Assembly: GCA_963708645.1 (NCBI GenBank)
Contig: CAVPTA010000003.1
Location: 1-64,000 of the forward strand
Origin: RYN-133 sp963708645
GTDB lineage: Bacteria; Actinomycetota; Actinomycetes; Mycobacteriales; Jatrophihabitantaceae
Reading direction: 5' to 3'
DNA length: 64,000 nucleotides
Each line of letters begins with the position of its first letter. Position 1 is the stretch's first letter. The notes under the pieces are model-generated. The model made no database searches. It saw nothing but the letters and a program-made list of their open reading frames with translations, and was not told where the DNA came from. The translations under genes were made by a program, and so were the position numbers. Positions 62,319-64,000 of this stretch are shown here, piece after piece.

Positions 62319-63275
62319 GTGCCCGCACACTCGCTCGACAACGCGCCACGAGCGCCGATGCCAACCGTCCCCGAACCGATGCTGGCCACGCTCACGGAGG
62401 AGCGGTTCTCCGACAAGGAGTGGGTCTTCGAGAAGAAGTGGGACGGCATCCGCTGTCTCGCGTTCCGCGACGCCAAGGGCAAGGTCGCGCTGCGGTCGCG
62501 CAACGATCTGCCGCTGGACAGCCGCTTTCCCGACGTCGCGGCCGCAATCAAAGAACAACTCACGACCAGCGCGGTGCTGGACGGCGAGGTGGTGGCCTTC
62601 CGCGGCAAGCACAGCAGCTTCGAGGAACTACAGCAGCACGGCACGAAGGTCTTCTACTACGTGTTCGACGTGCTCTACCTCGACGGCCACGACGTGCGCG
62701 AACTGCCACTGCGCGAACGCAAGCAACTGTTGCGCGCGCACGTGCACTTCGACGGCCCGCTGCGATTCACGGCACATCGCAACGAAGCCGGCGAGGACGA
62801 GTACCGCAAGGCGTGCGCACGTGGCGACGAGGGCGTGATCGCAAAGCGGGCGGACGCGCCGTACCGTCCCGGCCGCTCACGTGACTGGCTGAAGTTCAAG
62901 TGCGTGCACAACCAGGAACTCGTGATCGGCGGCTACACCGACCCCAAGGGCAGCCGCGCGGCATTCGGCGCGCTGCTCGTCGGCTACTACGACGGCGACG
63001 ACTTCGTCTATGCCGGCAAGGTCGGTACCGGCTTCGACGACAAGACGCTGCGCAATCTGTACGAACGAATGAAACCCAAGGAACGTGGGACGACTCCGTT
63101 CACTCGCGGCCGACTGAAAGTGCCGCGTGACGGGTCGATGCACTTCGTCGAACCCGAACTCGTCGGACAGTTCGGGTTCACCGAGTGGACGCGCGACGGC
63201 ATGCTGCGCCATCCCCGCTACGAAGGGCTTCGCGACGACAAGGCAGCCCGCGAGGTCGTCCGCGAGCAGCGCTAG
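62319..63275 (+). CDS. ATP-dependent DNA ligase (LigC/LigD ligase-domain type)
   Basis: A 318-residue ligase. Seen: the adenylation motif VFEKKWDGIRCLAF with the nucleophilic Lys, GEVVAF, FYYVFDVLYLDG, EGVIAKRADAPYRPGRSRDW (motif IV/V-like) and DWLKFKCVHNQELVIGGY (motif V), then the OB-fold part KTLRNLYERMKPKERGTTPF. It lacks the polymerase and nuclease domains of LigD, as in the stand-alone ligases that accompany Ku or serve as LigC. GTG 62319 has a strong GGAGGG. It seals DNA nicks or double-strand breaks; no ku gene is seen in the window. Confidence 0.9.
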   Translation: MPAHSLDNAPRAPMPTVPEPMLATLTEERFSDKEWVFEKKWDGIRCLAFRDAKGKVALRSRNDLPLDSRFPDVAAAIKEQLTTSAVLDGEVVAFRGKHSSFEELQQHGTKVFYYVFDVLYLDGHDVRELPLRERKQLLRAHVHFDGPLRFTAHRNEAGEDEYRKACARGDEGVIAKRADAPYRPGRSRDWLKFKCVHNQELVIGGYTDPKGSRAAFGALLVGYYDGDDFVYAGKVGTGFDDKTLRNLYERMKPKERGTTPFTRGRLKVPRDGSMHFVEPELVGQFGFTEWTRDGMLRHPRYEGLRDDKAAREVVREQR

Positions 63276-63285
63276 CGTCGACGGC

Positions 63286-63687
63286 ATGGCCACTGTCGAC
63301 GACGTGCACGAGCTCGCTCAGGCGATGCCGCACGTCACCGTCGTCCACGGCCCGAAGGGCAACGCCGTCTATCAGGTCGGCGGCAAGTCGTTCGTCTTCT
63401 TCCGCACGCCACAACGCGACGCGTCCGATCCACAGACAGGCGAGAAGTGGGCCGACGTGATCATGTTGTGGGTCGGCTCCGAAGCCGACAAGCTCGCGCT
63501 GATCCAGGACGAGTCGACGCCGTTCTTCACGACGCCACGGTTCGACAACCACCCGTCCGTGCTGATCCGCGGCGCGCACCTTGACCGCATCACCAAGCAG
63601 GAACTGGCCGAACTCGTGCAGGACGCGTGGCTGTCACGCGCATCGCGCCGACGCGCCGAGACCTGGTTGCAGCAGAACCCGGGCTAG
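63286..63687 (+). CDS. MmcQ/YjbR-like protein
   Basis: A 133-residue protein of the MmcQ/YjbR group. Seen: TVDDVHELAQAMPHVTVVHG, GKSFVFFRTPQRDASD, WADVIMLWVGSEADKLALIQ, FFTTPRFDNHPSVLIRGAHL and TKQELAELVQDAWLSRASRR. Members have a double-wing fold and are suspected DNA-binding proteins. ATG 63286 lies 10 bases after the ligase stop, so they form one operon. The stop TAG shares the CTAG at 63684-63687 with the convergent gene. Confidence 0.85.
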   Translation: MATVDDVHELAQAMPHVTVVHGPKGNAVYQVGGKSFVFFRTPQRDASDPQTGEKWADVIMLWVGSEADKLALIQDESTPFFTTPRFDNHPSVLIRGAHLDRITKQELAELVQDAWLSRASRRRAETWLQQNPG

Positions 63688-64000
63688 CGGCGGATCGGCA
63701 CGCACTGCTCGACGCCGTTGATCAGCCCGTTGGCATAGATCTGCTTGTCGCTCGCGTCGAGTCCGGACATGCCCGCGCTGTTGCCGCCGGCCTCGTTGTA
63801 GATCCACGGGACGTGCGAGAGCAGCTGCACGATCCAGATGTTGCCGCTCTGCAGACCGCGACCGCCGAGGTCGTAACCGGTGTTGCCGAGCAGGTTGACC
63901 GAACGCCCCTGAGCGGCTCGAACGGGTGCGCTGGAAGATCTCGCCGTAGCGCTTGCTGACCGCCGCGATGTGCGAGTCGGTGAAGTAGATCTTCCTGCCC
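63684..64000 (-). CDS. C-terminal part of an unrecognised protein (partial, frame break)
   Basis: Enters from the right window edge and ends at TAG within CTAG 63684-63687. The tail reads SVNLLGNTGYDLGGRGLQSG, NIWIVQLLSHVPWIYNEAGG, NSAGMSGLDASDKQIYANGL and INGVEQCVPIRR. Just upstream, IYFTDSHIAAVSKRYGEIFQ lies in another frame, so one or two breaks sit at about 63905-63930. The Trp/Tyr/Gly-rich tail looks like a secreted or membrane-associated protein end, but I cannot name the family. Confidence 0.5.
   Translation of the reverse strand, partial: AGRSTSPTRTSRRSASATARSSSAPVRAAQGRSVNLLGNTGYDLGGRGLQSGNIWIVQLLSHVPWIYNEAGGNSAGMSGLDASDKQIYANGLINGVEQCVPIRR

Overview
The window is high-GC DNA from an actinomycete-like bacterium (Actinomycetota). 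The signs are frequent GTG starts, an IclR regulator, an F420-type LLM oxidoreductase, an HbhA-like Lys/Ala-rich protein, a DUF222/HNH protein of the 13E12 repeat type, a Ku-type ATP-dependent DNA ligase, TAP-like secreted hydrolases and FHA/LuxR proteins. Genes sit in tight operons in which stop and start codons overlap as ATGA or GTGA. No rRNA, complete tRNA or CRISPR array was seen.

Layout. 1-4.3 kb is a catabolic operon: amidohydrolase, SelA-like PLP enzyme, MBL-fold protein, IclR regulator, RidA. 4.3-8.3 kb is a gene-poor decayed island. It has remnants of a small hypothetical protein, a 2-TM protein, a secreted lamin-tail protein and an AbiEi/AbiEii type IV toxin-antitoxin pair. It is bracketed by direct repeats and ends at the 3' end of a tRNA gene, so it looks like a dead integrative element. 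8.4-16 kb holds an FHA-LuxR regulator, a lipoprotein, a Ser/Thr kinase with an outer repeat domain, a secreted CHAP protein, a GNAT enzyme and a YtcJ-type amidohydrolase. 16-20.4 kb has an enoyl-CoA hydratase and acyl-CoA ligase facing a prolyl oligopeptidase.

20.3-28.5 kb is one long transcription unit: a five-gene dipeptide/oligopeptide-type ABC importer, two six-codon minicistrons made by a 17-bp tandem repeat, a Rieske oxygenase and an FAD amine oxidase. Together with the GcvT-like protein at 39-40 kb this suggests uptake and oxidative N-demethylation of a methylated amine or betaine (inference). 28.5-32.5 kb has an S15 hydrolase, a P1 peptidase and a deacetylase. 32.7-34.6 kb has an SDR coupled to an ERG4/ERG24-type reductase. 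34.8-46.9 kb is mixed: a SnoaL/LuxR divergent pair around a perfect palindrome, a TAP-type hydrolase, a GcvT/FAD oxidoreductase pair, a GGDEF protein, an LLM oxidoreductase and an HbhA-like protein.

47.6-53 kb is a second, intact peptide-type ABC importer on the minus strand with fused ATPases. 53-56.9 kb carries small proteins, an HD-GYP-like/LuxR regulator and a class II glutamine amidotransferase. 56.9-60.7 kb is an agmatinase-family hydrolase, NCS1 permease and amidase operon, probably for uptake and hydrolysis of a nitrogen-rich compound. 60.7-64 kb has the DUF222/HNH gene between inverted 18-bp copies, a DNA ligase, a YjbR-like protein and a partial gene.

A major caution: many genes carry single-base frame breaks. 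They are extremely dense in 21.2-25.65 kb, where I count about 29, mostly +1. The joined reading there keeps every key motif intact, so consensus error is more likely than true decay.
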